DNA from: Viridothelium virens
Taxonomy: Eukaryota > Ascomycota > Dothideomycetes > Trypetheliales > Trypetheliaceae
Assembly (NCBI GenBank): GCA_010094025.1
Contig: ML991843.1
Location: 62,001-126,000, forward strand
Length of the DNA: 64,000 bases
Direction: 5' to 3'
How positions within the stretch are numbered: the stretch's first letter is position 1; the number at the start of each line of letters is the position of its first letter. Positions 10,060 through 21,939 of the stretch are shown here, piece after piece. A model generated the notes under the pieces. The model ran no database searches and was not told where the DNA came from. It worked only from the letters and a program-made list of their open reading frames with translations. Position numbers and translations under genes: made by a program.

Positions 10060-11978
10060 ATGACATTGACCCGGTCACAAACGGGGAAGACTCCAAAGTA
10101 CGTTCTTTCACCAGCACATTAGTAGCAGCGATATCCTTTGCACCTGCTAATCAGAGCGACACTATCCGCATGTGGACGTTTCTGTACTGACGCGCACAAC
10201 TCCAGAAAGACAGAGCATCCCGATTTTGTCGAGACCCCGGGTCGCAAACCGCGTAGCACGCGTAAATCCGTCCTCCCCGACTCCACGCCTGACCTACCTA
10301 GCACGAACCAATTGACCTCTCTCGAGTCCAAACCTCAACTCAATGGCTTCTCTACCGGCTCCGACGCACACCAAAATGGCACTGCCAACGGCACCAGACG
10401 CAAAAGCCTGCAAGAGGAGGAAACCACAAAACGTATCGTCGATGGTTGGAGAGAAGGCGCCGACCCCAAAGTCGATTATTCAGGCCATTTCGAGTTCGGC
10501 GGTTCCGCAGGCGTCACCGCGATGATGATCGGCTTCCCCTTACTCATGTGGTATATGTGGGTTGGCGCAACATACTATGATGGCCATTTCCCGACTCGCT
10601 CACAGGGCCAGTCCTATTCTGAATTCGTCAGGCATCTCGCGCATCTAGTCTACATTGGAGCTTTCCCGCATGCCAAGGCGTGGCTGATTTACTGGACGTT
10701 CTTTGTGTTTGAGGGGATCTGCTATTTATACATGCCTGGTGTTTATACGCATGGGAAACCGCTGCCTCATCTGGGTGGCAGGAAATTGCAGTATTATTGT
10801 AGTGGGGTGAGCTCGTTTTATACCACCATGGTCGTGGCGTTGGCTCTTCATTTCTCCGGACTTTTCAAGCTTTATACTCTAATTGACGAATTTGGTCCGA
10901 TCCTGAGTGTGGCAATTATCTCAGGCTTCTTGGTCTCTGTCGTGGCGTATTTGAGCGCGCTGCGGAGAGGGGCGCAGCATCGCATGACGGGATACCCAAT
11001 TTATGACTTCTTCATGGGTGCAGAGCTGAATCCGAGAATGTTTGGCTGGCTAGATTTTAAGATGTTTTTTGAAGTGAGGTTGCCGTGGTACATCTTGTAT
11101 CTGCTTAGTCTTGGTGCGGCAGCGAGACAATATGAGCAATATGGGTATGTTAGTGGAGAGGTGGGATTTGTGTTGATGGCGCATTGGCTCTATGCGAATG
11201 CGTGTTCGAAAGGGGAGGAGATGATTCCTACAACTTGGTATGCTATAACCTTCGTCAGGAAAATGAAGGGCCTCGAGACTGACTTCCTCGGTAGGGATAT
11301 GTACTACGAGAAATGGGGCTTCATGCTCATCTTCTGGAATTTGGCTGGCGTGCCCCTTTCCTACTGTCATTGCACCATCTATCTTGCGAATCATGACCCG
11401 GCTACCTACCGCTGGAATCCCTTCGCCTTGGCCTTCCTCTACGTTTCGTACATCTTCACATATTGGGTTTGGGATACGGCAAACAGCCAAAAGAATATGT
11501 TCCGTGCGCGAGGCAGAGGCACCAACCAGAACCGAAGGACCTTCCCGCAACTCCCATGGAAGGAAGTCAAGAATCCAAGGGTCATAAAGACACAGAGCGG
11601 CGATGATATACTCTGCGATGGATGGTGTATGTTGCGTCTTTGTCACTCACATGCTCAGCCTCCCAGAATATACAGTACTGACTTGCTCTTGACTTTTAGA
11701 CGGACTAGCCCGCAAAATCCACTATACCTGCGATGCCTATTTCGCTATCACGTGGGGCCTCATCACCGGCTTTAAGAGTCCCTTTCCTTGGTTCTATCCA
11801 GTGTTTTTCTGTCTCATGATTGTACATCGTGCAACGAGGGATATTCAGCGGTGTCAAATAAAGTACGGGGAGGCATGGGAAGAGTATACGAGAAGAGTGC
11901 CCTATCTTTTTATCCCAGTGAGTACATCCAAGAATGCTATTTCGAGTATGCTTATCGAGATTCCAGTATGTGATATAG
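10060..11978 (+). CDS. ERG4: Delta(24(24(1)))-sterol reductase (ERG4)
   Basis: Last enzyme of ergosterol synthesis: NADPH-dependent reduction of the C-24(28) double bond in the endoplasmic reticulum membrane. Exons 10060-10097, 10206-11626, 11700-11917 and 11967-11978 give 562 residues. ERG4/ERG24 family marks are [15 protein letters not shown], the C-terminal block [20 protein letters not shown] and the final IPYVI, which is coded by a 12-nt last exon. Several hydrophobic helices are visible. The start was chosen at 10060 because its 38-nt exon joins in frame, after a 108-nt intron, to the basic Thr/Ser-rich N-terminus usual in moulds; the continuous frame around 10138 lacks an ATG. Erg24 (C-14 reductase) is the only serious alternative, and the LNPR and KYG blocks favour ERG4. 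Confidence 0.93.
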
Positions 11979-13089
11979 TAGAATTGATCAGAGGGCATGG
12001 AACAACCTTATAACTAGACCATAGATGCCACTTTCGCGCTTCTCAGTACCGCCTTCCAAGAAACCTCCATGATGTCTCAGGAGCTCCCCAAAAGATTTTC
12101 TGGGACCACTCCAAGAAGCTCAAATCAGGACGACGTAGCATTTTGAGCGAGACTGTCTTCCGGAGTGCGATACTTTCAAGACCATTTGACAGGCCAAGAG
12201 AGCTTAGGGGAATCCTCATCGAGGTAAGAGCACTTTGGAATTTAGCTCGCAATTAGATGCAAATTTGACAAAACCTTGGAAAAGTGTTTATATTACAAAT
12301 GTCGCTGCCCGGCAACTCTGCACTGATTTTGCAATGGGGCAAACCCTGCAATTACATGTCCGCCTGACTGGAAGGTAATATCCATCTGTGATGAAGCAGC
12401 TGCCCCATCGTCCTCTACCTTCCCCTTCCTTCAATCCTTCCCCCTGTCCTTCAATCCAGGGGGAAGGTAACCCTCGATCTCAAACAACACGGGCCCCAAT
12501 GCTCTCCGATTAGGCCTCCTCCAAGGGGTTTTCTCGCTCTCCTCTTCCTCTCGGTCCTCTCCTTTCCCGTCCCCAACTTCCTGCACTTTCTACACAGTGC
12601 CCTTATTGATGGAAATAAGCCCTTACGTATTGTCGAATGACATAGACAAATTGTTGTACCTTCACATACCTTAAAGTATCCGATATCTTGCAGCTCTTTT
12701 GCTAGATTGCTTATAGAGATTTAACTAGCTTTATAATCTTGATCTGTCTTCCCGGGTCAGCTTCCTCGCTGGGTCTCTGGGCTCGCCATTCTCGTCATAC
12801 ATAGTTTGAAGCCACATCCAGAGGTGGTGGTACTGCACTCGGCAGGAGCGGGAAATCCATCAGCTTCCATGGCACTGTGTACGCTCATTCCCAGTAGATT
12901 AGAATGCGAATTGCTGTATCCAAGTAACAGTTCAGTCATCAGAATAACCTTGTATCACAGTTAGGCGGGGAAGGAGACGAGAAAGCAGATGAAGTTGCAA
13001 ATGTTTACTAAGCTAGTAGTTCTCTTCGCGGCTAGCTTCTCCCGCTCATCCTCTCCTTTCCACTATTATCGCATACACAGAGCTTCAAG
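11979..13089. other. Intergenic, 1.1 kb
   Basis: No gene recognised. Pyrimidine-rich imperfect repeats lie at about 12420-12475 (TCCTTCAATCC occurs twice). The right end holds the promoter of the dienelactone hydrolase. Confidence 0.5.
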
Positions 13090-14334
13090 ATGCTTATCAA
13101 GGAAAGCCATCAAGATGTATCTACAGAAGCAGGCGGAGATATGCGTAAGCAGGAAGGCATTTGAGCTTAAATAGTGCGCATGTGCTGAAGCCGGTTAGGC
13201 ATCTTCCTCTTTCACCCCACCATTGATGGATACCCGCAGGCCAAATTTCCGGCCGTTGTCGTCTTCAGCGAGATCTATCAAGGTAGGAAAGAGCTCAGAA
13301 GCTATTTGATACGTTTTCTGTGCGCTTTGAAGACACTGAAATTCTGTGAACGCCTGGCATCTTGATGAGGCACTGATTCTCTACTAAAGTCACCGGCCCA
13401 GTCGCCCGATTCTGTCGCCAGATAGCTAGCCATGGCTTCATCTGCGCTGCCCCTTCCTCCTATCATGAATTTACAGGACCGGAGCCGCTCGATTACGACG
13501 GTCCTGGGACAGATAAGGGAAATGAATGGAAAATCACCAAGGTATACCAATATTGGTACTCTTTTTCTTCCCTTGTGCCGCTTACTGACGTTCTTGATAA
13601 CTTTCAAGAAACTTTCTGCTTACGACGAAGATGCGACCCTATCCGTAGATTTTCTCGTCTCCCTTCCGACATGCAACGGTCGAGTTGGGGCGACGGGAAT
13701 GTGCCTCGGAGGCCATCTCGCATATAGATGTGCTCTTGACAAGCGAGTCAGCGCGACAGTATGTTATTTTGCCACTGGTGAGTGCCTCACATGAACATGT
13801 TGCTCAAAAGTTGCGGAATGTGCCTCAGTTTCGGTCCAATCAGGTTCAGGAATTGGCTGATGATCAAGTCAGACCTACATGGCCATACCTTAGGCGAAGG
13901 GAAGAGCGATGACAGTTTGAACCGAGCAAAAGATATCAAAGGAGAGCTCGTAATGATATTTGGAAAACGGGACACCCATGTTCCACCCGAAGGGCGTGAT
14001 TTAATTCGAAAGACTCTACATGAAGCCGGAGTTACGTTCAGTTTTTTCGAAGTCGCCTGGGCGCAACGTATGTATCCATTTTCCGCCCACTTTTATTACC
14101 GTCTTCTATTGCCTCTGGTTCCAAATATCCCACTGCGGACCCTACTAAACTAGTTTCTTCTACTGATACATGCTTGCAGACGCATTCATCCGCGATGAGC
14201 TCAGCAAAGGCCGCTACGATCCTGCTATTGCTGGAATCTGCTTTGAAATGCTGCTCGAGCTATTTAATCGGACGTTGAGATCAGAACTTGGACCACGAGC
14301 TGGGGGTGATGGAAAGGTTGAGGATGTCTGTTGA
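13090..14334 (+). CDS. Dienelactone hydrolase-family protein
   Basis: Alpha/beta hydrolase of the dienelactone (carboxymethylenebutenolidase) family, expected to open lactones or hydrolyse small esters; probably cytosolic, since no signal peptide is seen. Exons 13090-13144, 13199-13282, 13390-13541, 13609-13777, 13873-14067 and 14180-14334 join to 269 residues, the usual length. The opening MLIKESHQDV and the block TGPEPLDYDGPGT are characteristic. The catalytic triad reads Cys129 (TGMCLGGH), Asp187 (FGKRDTHVPP) and His219 (AWAQHAFIRDE). All five introns have GT donors and AG acceptors. No break was found. The physiological substrate is not known for most fungal members. Confidence 0.92.
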
Positions 14335-14960
14335 TGCTGCGTGAGCCGAGTTTGGTTAAGAAAGCTAGCACTGGTATAGATGTAGGTGTTCTGCCTTCCA
14401 TGGCATTCCTTCCTGTACTGCGTTCATTGTTATATGATTGGCAGACACCTATGAAGGGTTCTTGGCATCTATTGCCATCTTCGTCGGACAAATGAATTAG
14501 AAAAAGGTGAGAAAGCGGAATCGTTTGTCTCAAGGCTAGTCTCATTGAGAAAGTCATTTGTTTGCGTCTCCCTCAGTTTTCTGGTCGATCATGACGAAGT
14601 CCAAATTGAAGAATCGAACCATCTCAACCGGAGTGAATCCTATCATCTCGAGAACTGCACTTCCTGTAGAGATCAGTCAACCATATCACTGGATCTTTTG
14701 TCGTAGCACCCAACAAGGGCTCAAAGCTTTCAGATAAAACATTCCCACTGAAAATCAAAGATAGCTGAACTCCTGAATATCCCTGCATGCACCACACTTT
14801 GCGTTTGAAGGAACCGTTCGCCATTTACTCCAGATGGGTCAAACGCATGAACGTTAGCCACAAGTTCGGTTTGCCCGCGTGCTATAAATTCTGTCTATTT
14901 AACTCTCAGCATACTCTTTCTTCAGATAGTTCCATCGCAAGGAAAAGATTCGACGCTTGA
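14335..14960. other. Intergenic, with TATA-like box before the MYND gene
   Basis: No gene recognised. TATAAA at 14883-14888 lies 73 nt before the next start codon and is a plausible core promoter element. Confidence 0.45.
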
Positions 14961-16997
14961 ATGTTCGAGATGGCTAGTGGATCGTCTTCTTCGCCTGTCG
15001 AGGTTCGTAACTTTTGGTCTCTTTCTTGATATTGTGAATCACAACCTCCAAGCGAGCTCTAATGTGCCACCTTCAGACAGGGAGTTGGGAATACCTGTGC
15101 GGCAATGTCAAAATCGATTCGGACGGCATCGAGAGACATTGTGCTAAACATGCAGGTATATTTTGCAAAGAGTGCGAACTTGTGCAGGTAAGGCCTTCAT
15201 ACAGAAAGCTTTCAACTGTGCACAGGCTTAACTTTCTGTCCTATAATACAGTACTGTTGCAGAAATTGTCAGCAGGAGCACTGGGAAGTCCACAAGATAG
15301 ACTGCAAGTCTTCGTATCTCCAGAAAACTTGGAAACCTGCCTGGGATGAGGAGCGCCGTATCTCGTCCTTCTTATTGGAAGATGATGCTGGCAGTCCATT
15401 TCAACATTTTGGGCCACCCAAATATCTATGGGGGAATATGCCTGCATTTGATGTACTCAAATTGTCGCAGAATGAAGGACCAGACTATCATCGAGATCTA
15501 CGTATCCTGTTTCCTGGTATGTTGATGCAAACAGCGTTTTTGTAATGCTATTGACCATGATGTGTAGCCTGTGGCGACTTCAGGAATGCAATTGTGTCGA
15601 TAGAGGGCCTCCCTAGCGCATACGACGGATTGCTCGAATGCTTCCTAAATGACAGAGATTTCGATGTGGTTGCTCGGAATGCCATTATGCTCCTCTTAGC
15701 AATGTTTTGTGATCCCGACAACGTATGCGAGATGATTTTGCACATTTGGTACTCAGCATCAATCACCTCCGAAATGTTGAGAGAACTTCGCCAGAAAATC
15801 CTCCCGTTAATCAAAGATGTCTTGGCCAAAATTGAAGATGAATCCGGTCATGATCTCTTTTCCAAGACATTTAAGGTTGGATCTTGTTCGGTACGGTTGA
15901 TACTTAGTAAGGAGTCGTGGCAGTTGATGCCAGCCTACCTTCTTGGTGCTCCCGAACTTGACGCTGCCAATGCCGAGATGGCACGAAACTCGATCATGTT
16001 CGCACCATCCCGAAGACACTTCCGGGAACGCGCTCTGTTCAACTGTCCACCAGCATGGCGTTTTGGTGCTTTGCACCAGCGTACAAACGGCGTGCTTCTC
16101 CCTTTCGCCGCGTCTCGTTCGGCATTTACTGAACCCAATCCGTAAGGTGGTCCTAACTCATTCATCCGTTCATCCCACTAACTTTGTAGAACTTTCTTCC
16201 CTCGCACTATAGAGTGGCCAATGAAGGACTCATCCGATCCATTGTTCGACTGGGATTGCCATCTAGTACAAACAGGTTGCGGCAACGCTAAAGCAGACGT
16301 CTATGGGGCTCTGTATTTCTATCTCCGGGGACTCCTCAGAAAATTCTATCGACACTTACACTCATCGGCAAAAACATCCTTTGTCGTCTCTCACCATAAC
16401 GCTATTAGTCTTCCAGAACTTATGCGTGATCTCCAATCTAGCGAATCGGCGCCAATCCTTTTCGACCGTATCGATTGCTCCAACGTCGCAGATGAGGAAT
16501 TTCTTGGCATTAAGAAAACCTTGGCAACCGTAGGCCCATTTCTAAAACCTAAATCGGAGAATCCACATGCGACAATTCTGACCCTATTTCTCAATGCAAT
16601 CGATAATGCCGACTCTTCCAGCGGAAATACTGGGAAACGTGACGCCTTCCGCCAGCACTACAGAACACTGATGTCGCTCAATCCATGGGCCTTACAGGAA
16701 TTTCACTCAGGAGAACCCAGCCTGCGGAATCCTGCATTCGTGCGCATCGCTGGAGACACCAAGCTTCTTCGAGACCATGAAAAATTCTTCAACATGCACA
16801 TGATCAAGCAGGATTTTAGCGCAGCTGCCTTCCACGCAGGGGTCAAGATGAAGCAGCATCATACGATCATCGAAGCATGGCCGATGAGGTTGAAGAAGGA
16901 ACAGGGGGAGACCGGGGCGAAGGAGGAGTTTGAGCTTCTGCGCGCAAGCGGTCACGTTGGTTGTGAGAGGTATGTAGAATGGGTGAAGGCGGAGTAG
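14961..16997 (+). CDS. MYND zinc-finger protein with DUF4470
   Basis: Exons 14961-15002, 15077-15187, 15252-15516, 15568-16141 and 16190-16997 give 599 residues. Residues about 15-75 form a MYND-type finger: CKEC, then YCCRNC, then HWEVHKIDC. The first Cys pair is less regular than usual (CGN ... HC). DUF4470 follows (FPACGDFRNAIVSIEGLP, then FLNDRDFDVVARNAIMLLLAMF), a pairing common in Pezizomycotina. The rest is alpha-helical with a Phe/Trp-rich block (FFPRTIEWPMKD) and no known catalytic motif. MYND domains bind proline-rich peptides, so a protein-interaction role is likely, but the cellular job is unknown. It is convergent with the DinB gene 363 nt downstream. Confidence 0.88.
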
Positions 16998-17360
16998 TGG
17001 ATTGTTGCATGTCAGATGGCCGTCGCTACCCAAATTAGACAAAATTCTGTAACAACAGGGAGTATCTCTAATAAAGTTAGCACCTAAGTTGGCAAGCTTC
17101 ACCAGAGATGTGACCCCAAATCCAAGTTCAGTGCGGCCTTCCATATCACCCACCCTCCTTAATCCAGGGTTCTTGTGATATGAAAAGCAGCCCGTAGATG
17201 TCATCATCACATGGTGCGAAGTCTAGTCAAGACTTAGACCAAATCAAAAGAGACAGCTCATATGGAGAGATGTTGGAAATAACCGAAGGCTGAGTCCGAG
17301 AGGGGTAGGAGATGGGAGGGTAGGGCAGAAGGGCTTTGAAGGTGGGAAAGAAGCTGTATC
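16998..17360. other. Convergent 3' region between MYND and polymerase genes
   Basis: 363 nt between two convergent stop codons; it should hold both 3' UTRs and polyadenylation signals. No gene seen. Confidence 0.5.
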
Positions 17361-19295
17361 CTAAAAGAAGAAAGCTTTCTTTGGTCTAGCTAAGTGCTCT
17401 GCTTCCGTGCTTGGACGGCCCCTCTTCTTGCCTTTAGCATGTTTGCTTGAGCCCATCGTTTTATCTGCGCGCGGTTCCGGCGTCGCCTCTTTTGCAGCAT
17501 CCCGAATCGTCTGCTTCGAAAGACAAAAGTCGATGTGCGCATTGAATGTTGCGTCGCTGGCTTCTTGAGGTGTGGAACATATGGGACATGCCCAATACTG
17601 CACTTGTTGCGGCGCGGCTTCCTCCTTTTCCAGGGCTTTCTGGTATGAATTATCTTCTTCTTGTTCTTGACTGAGTACCAAGACCTCATTCATGTCATCC
17701 TGCCTTTCCTGTCTTGCTGCTTCTTCGAACTCAGCCTCAGGCCACACTTCCCATTCTCCGTCATCATCGACGACCCGCTTCTCGTGGCTCTCTGTCTGTT
17801 TAGTCGAAGCTGTCTTTCTGAGTCCGAAGAAGTCGACACCAGTCTTTTTCGTGTCGACTAGATGTGTCGCGCGCAACCCCATTAGCCGCAGTTTCATCCC
17901 GGGGATCTCTTTCTCAAGTTTGCTAAGCATCGGCAATGAAAATTTATAAAGGTCATCGGCCTTATTGATGGCACCAGGAGGAGCAGCTTGCCGAGTCAGC
18001 ACCTCATATGTATGCAGCTTGACCTTCAAACACAAAGTCCGACCCTTAAAGCCTGTGCGGGCTAGATCTCCCTCAAGCTCTTCAGCAATATGTCTCAGCT
18101 TCTTCCTCAGCTCTTCAGGCTCACTCATGTCTCCAAAAGTACTTTCAGTACCTACACTCTTGCGTTCATAATCTTCAGCGGGTTGAATCTTTGTTCTTCC
18201 AAGACCAAGATGGACGCGGATCAGAAATTGGAAGGCTTTGTCTCCAAATAGCGAAGAAAGATATCCCCGATACTCGTAAATGTCGCCACAATTAGAGACA
18301 CCAATGGCACCAAGCTCTCGTTCGAAGACTCTCCCAATTCCATTGACCTTCCGCGTTGGAAGGGTGCCCATAAAGTCCATGATAGCAACGCGATCGTTTG
18401 GAACCTTGGATTGTCCGTTTGGCTTGTTTTTGTTCGAACAGATCTTAGCAATTGTAGCGTTTGCACCGAGTCCTGCAGAGACGGTGATCCGGGTATTCTC
18501 GTGAATTTGTGTCCGCATCTCCTCGACGACTTCCCAGGGATCACGATCATGTTCCGAGCAGTACGTGGTGATGTTCAGATACGCCTCATCCAATGAAGCA
18601 GTCTGATATTTTGGATCGTACTGTGCAAGAATGGTCCTCACTTCGTTCGCCTTGGCTGTGTACTTGGCAAAGTTGAGAGGCAGACAAATGAGCTGAGGGC
18701 AAAGTCTCATTGCAATGAAGCCTGCCATGCCGCTACGACAACCGAAACGGCGCGCATGGTAATTGCAAGTTGTGAGCACCCCTTTCCCAACAGCGAATGG
18801 CACGTCCTTTAGCTCCGGTCTGTCGAGTTCTTCAACGGCAGCATAGAATGCGTCGCAATCAACGTGCACTACGGTCTGCGTGAGATCTCGTGATAACTCA
18901 AGCTCTGTTATGTGTTCATCGGCTCTTCGGACATGTGTGGACATATCCAGTTTGTCGAGTTGTCGTTTGCGTGCCAGGATTCGCTCAATCTTGTGTGTAA
19001 GGTTTTTGTCTTTGACCTCTTCATTGTTGAAATACTTGGATCCTTTTGAGGCATTGTAGATGATTTCCGAGACCTAGAGGCGCATCTTAGCAAATGTGAC
19101 CGACAGCGGAGCGGGAGGACTGACCTTAGTCTGGTCTACTCCATCCTGGCCAGACTTGGTCAATGAGGGTCCCAAAAGATGATACTTGAGTGTGTCATGC
19201 TCATTATCGGGCGGTGTTTCCGTTCGTCCCTTGGAAGTTTGTGCTGTTTCGATGACCCGCTTTTCCTCTTGTGCGGGTTCGTCATCGGTACCCAT
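17361..19295 (-). CDS. DNA polymerase kappa / DinB-like translesion polymerase
   Basis: Nuclear Y-family polymerase that copies past bulky guanine adducts. Exons 19125-19295 and 17361-19073 (complement) give 627 residues; the 51-nt intron is phase 0. Key sites are the first metal-binding block HVDCDAFYA (Asp129, Asp131), the steric-gate area, SLDEAYL (Asp219-Glu220), then IAKICSNKNKPNGQ and VNGIGRVFERELGAIG (helix-hairpin-helix), and the little-finger domain. Near the C-terminus (about 552-575) is a UBZ4-type zinc finger (CPIC ... HIDFC), used to bind ubiquitinated PCNA. A Lys/Arg-rich tail (KGKKRGRP) looks like a nuclear signal and PCNA-type end (KKAFFF). The N-terminal extension of about 100 residues before the core is typical of Pol kappa and distinguishes it from Pol eta. 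Confidence 0.94.
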
Positions 19296-19782
19296 GCTTT
19301 GGGTCAACCGGTGTATTCTCCATGTAGCACATCTATTTATGGACTTGACGCGTCTTGATGAAGAGTAGTAGTCTTTCTGACGCCTTTGACGTAAAGTTTG
19401 TAAGGATAGAGGGTCGGTGTATACAACGCGTTGAGGGGTGAATTGAGAGGCGCGAGGGTCCGCCACCTTCGTTGACGACACTAAACAAATCCGCTACTTT
19501 TTGTCTCCATTCATCACAGTTGAAGTGCCGACGCCGCTACATCTTGCCACTCTCCTTCGACAGCAGCTGTATCCGATAAAGGGCAAACGGACGGTACGAC
19601 AGGCACGAATTTTCAGGTGCAAAGCTAATTGATCACAGCTCTCGCCTCGACGGCCAGACTACCTAGAACTACTAAGCCTCTCCGAACCATCACACAGTTC
19701 ATTAATATTTCCAAGAGGCGCAAGAATCTTTCCGCGCTCTTGTGATAAGCAGCAACATGCTTCTCTACTTTAGGGTAATCCG
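19296..19782. promoter_or_regulatory. Divergent promoter region, DinB-like / disordered-protein genes
   Basis: 487 nt separate the start codons of two divergently transcribed genes, so both promoters must lie here. No further elements could be assigned with confidence. Confidence 0.6.
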
Positions 19783-21939
19783 ATGATACCTCCCTCTTCG
19801 AAGAACAAGACTACCAACATGCCTGGAGACCGCTCCCATCAACCCGGTTCCGGCCGGCCATTGATGCCGACACTGGCTTCCAATCGAGCAGCAAAGATGC
19901 CTCTGACACCTAAACTGGCAACCAAGGCAAATACAATAAGTACTCCGACCTCGAGGGTAGCGGCCTCGAGTCAAAATGGGGGATTAGCAAGAGTTGGGCA
20001 CAAAGAAGAGCCGTCAACCCCGGTCAACGCTTTTCTTCTCAACAACGTTACTCCAAGATCGTCATCGCGCAAGTCTCGAGTAGATAGCTCTCAGAATACT
20101 CCCAATAGCATCTCTGAAGACACACCCAATGGCGGTCGGGCAAGATCTCCCAACCAGGGGCGGATCGAGGGGCTCACTGGACTCGGACTCACAGAATCAC
20201 CTAAGCTCGCTCCAACGCGGCCAAAAAGTCAAGTCTCCGGGTTGAGAGCGTCTCCTACAATCAGTGGATTAAGAGCACAGAGTGATTGCGATACTGGCGG
20301 AAACCCAAGGCCACTTTCAGAGGTCATGGATAGAGAGGATTCTCCCAACTTCTTTCACGCCAGCGATGCGAAGACACAGAATCCTGCGCCAAGGCAAATG
20401 GAACCAAGAAAGGCTCCCACTTTCTTTTATGCCGATGGCCGTGAGGAACAGTCAAGGCATATTGATGTTCCATCGCCAGCCGTTTCGGCGGAGGACCAGC
20501 CCCGAGTACAATCAAAGTTCTTTCATGCGGATGGTAGCGCGGACCAAGCCCAAGCATTACCAATGTTGTCTCCACCGATCAGCGTCTCCTCATCACGATC
20601 ATCGTTTATTAGTAGTCCGACTCAGGCAGTGCCCCCATTATTTCCTACTAAGACGCAGCCTTGGCAGGCTCGTGCAGTTTCACCACCCAAAGAGCACGTA
20701 CATTCATCATATCGCAAGGGTGCGTCACAAATTATACCACCGAACAGTCAACGAAAATCGATTTCATCGGTCTCCGCCACGTCGACGCCGGTGCTGTCGA
20801 CTCCTTCACGTTTTGATTTCAATGAAACACCTCGTAGGAGACCGAGCGCTGCTTCTTCCACTGTTGCGCACCCTCGCTCTCATACTAAAACCGTTAGCAT
20901 GTCTTCGATTGACATTACCCCACGGAAAAGCTCCAGTCTCCAAACCTCCTCACCGATTTCACCGCCGACGGCGAATTCCTCGCCGACGGCGAATTCCTCC
21001 GATCCCGCCTCACCTTCCGAAAAAAGTTTCGCCGCACCTAAAGCGTCCGCAGTTCCGTCTCCAACATCAAGTACATGGCCGCGCAGTCCTACCAAATCAG
21101 CTATAGATGCATCACAGGACTCGAACGGCAATACCTCCAACTCCGCCCTTCGAAACCTCAACGAGCTCGCCGCCAAAGCCCGCCAGGATCGCAAAGTCCT
21201 CGATCTCGAAATCTCCAATTCATCCCTACTCGCCATCAATCGCAGTCTCGAGCGAGAGATCCGCAAACAGAAAGCCGAGCTGCGCCGGTTTCGGCGGCTG
21301 ACCCGGAAGAGCTCCATGTGCAACTTTTCGCTGGCGAGCACGGGCCGGTCGACAAGCTACGGTACTGTAGCCACTGACTCCGGCATCGACAGTCTTGGCG
21401 ACGGGACCGATGGGGTGGGTGTAGATGAGGACTTTGAAGACGAGGATTTTGACTCTGAGGATTATTCTGAGGACTCGGAAGAGGATGAAGATTGGGAGGG
21501 GGGCAGAGAGAAGGATGCGAGGAGGTTGCGGTTGGACTTGAGCAAGCATCGGGAGTTGCTGGTGGATAGCCAGAAGTTGAATCAGAGCATTAAGCGTTGT
21601 GTGGGCTTTACGGAGGAGTTGATCAGCCAAGGGAAACGGGCCTTGGAGTACAAGGTTAGGGTTAGTGATGTGAAGCTTGGAGGAAGAGTCTTGAGTGAGG
21701 ATGAGGACGATCGTGGTGCAGATGGGCTAGGCAATGACCTCGAGAATGAGGTAGGCTTCGGTGATGAGGACCAACGGACGGAAAACGACAGTTCTGGTTT
21801 TCAAGGCGAGCTAGAGGAAGTGAATGGGTCACTGGGCGGTCTCTCAAGAGATCCGAATCGGAGGACAGTATCATTTGAAAGAGTATCACCGAATGTGTCT
21901 GTCGCAGTTAATGCAGAGATTAATGGCGATGGAGAATAG
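19783..21939 (+). CDS. Long disordered protein with three FF-x-A motifs and coiled coil
   Basis: Single-exon gene of 718 residues; an in-frame ATG at 19819 (MPGDRSHQ) could also be the start. The first 450 residues are Ser/Pro/Thr-rich and predicted disordered, with many SP/TP sites that could be kinase targets. Three spaced copies of an aromatic motif occur there: FFHAS at 190, FFYAD at 214 and FFHAD at 246. A Lys/Arg/Leu-rich helix suited to a coiled coil covers about 455-510 (LEISNSSLLAINRSLEREIR), then a very acidic stretch (545-575) and a second helix (580-630). A direct repeat gives SPTANS twice near 400. I do not recognise a named family; it looks like a conserved Pezizomycotina scaffold protein. 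Confidence 0.8.
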   Translation: MIPPSSKNKTTNMPGDRSHQPGSGRPLMPTLASNRAAKMPLTPKLATKANTISTPTSRVAASSQNGGLARVGHKEEPSTPVNAFLLNNVTPRSSSRKSRVDSSQNTPNSISEDTPNGGRARSPNQGRIEGLTGLGLTESPKLAPTRPKSQVSGLRASPTISGLRAQSDCDTGGNPRPLSEVMDREDSPNFFHASDAKTQNPAPRQMEPRKAPTFFYADGREEQSRHIDVPSPAVSAEDQPRVQSKFFHADGSADQAQALPMLSPPISVSSSRSSFISSPTQAVPPLFPTKTQPWQARAVSPPKEHVHSSYRKGASQIIPPNSQRKSISSVSATSTPVLSTPSRFDFNETPRRRPSAASSTVAHPRSHTKTVSMSSIDITPRKSSSLQTSSPISPPTANSSPTANSSDPASPSEKSFAAPKASAVPSPTSSTWPRSPTKSAIDASQDSNGNTSNSALRNLNELAAKARQDRKVLDLEISNSSLLAINRSLEREIRKQKAELRRFRRLTRKSSMCNFSLASTGRSTSYGTVATDSGIDSLGDGTDGVGVDEDFEDEDFDSEDYSEDSEEDEDWEGGREKDARRLRLDLSKHRELLVDSQKLNQSIKRCVGFTEELISQGKRALEYKVRVSDVKLGGRVLSEDEDDRGADGLGNDLENEVGFGDEDQRTENDSSGFQGELEEVNGSLGGLSRDPNRRTVSFERVSPNVSVAVNAEINGDGE

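Noticed and set aside
10138-10205. ERG4 N-terminal extension from the continuous frame
   Set aside because: No ATG begins it; an upstream 38-nt exon with ATG joins in phase across a normal intron.
20282-21106. 274-codon frame overlapping the disordered-protein gene
   Set aside because: Arg/His-rich shadow; the gene's own frame contains the motif repeats and coiled coil.
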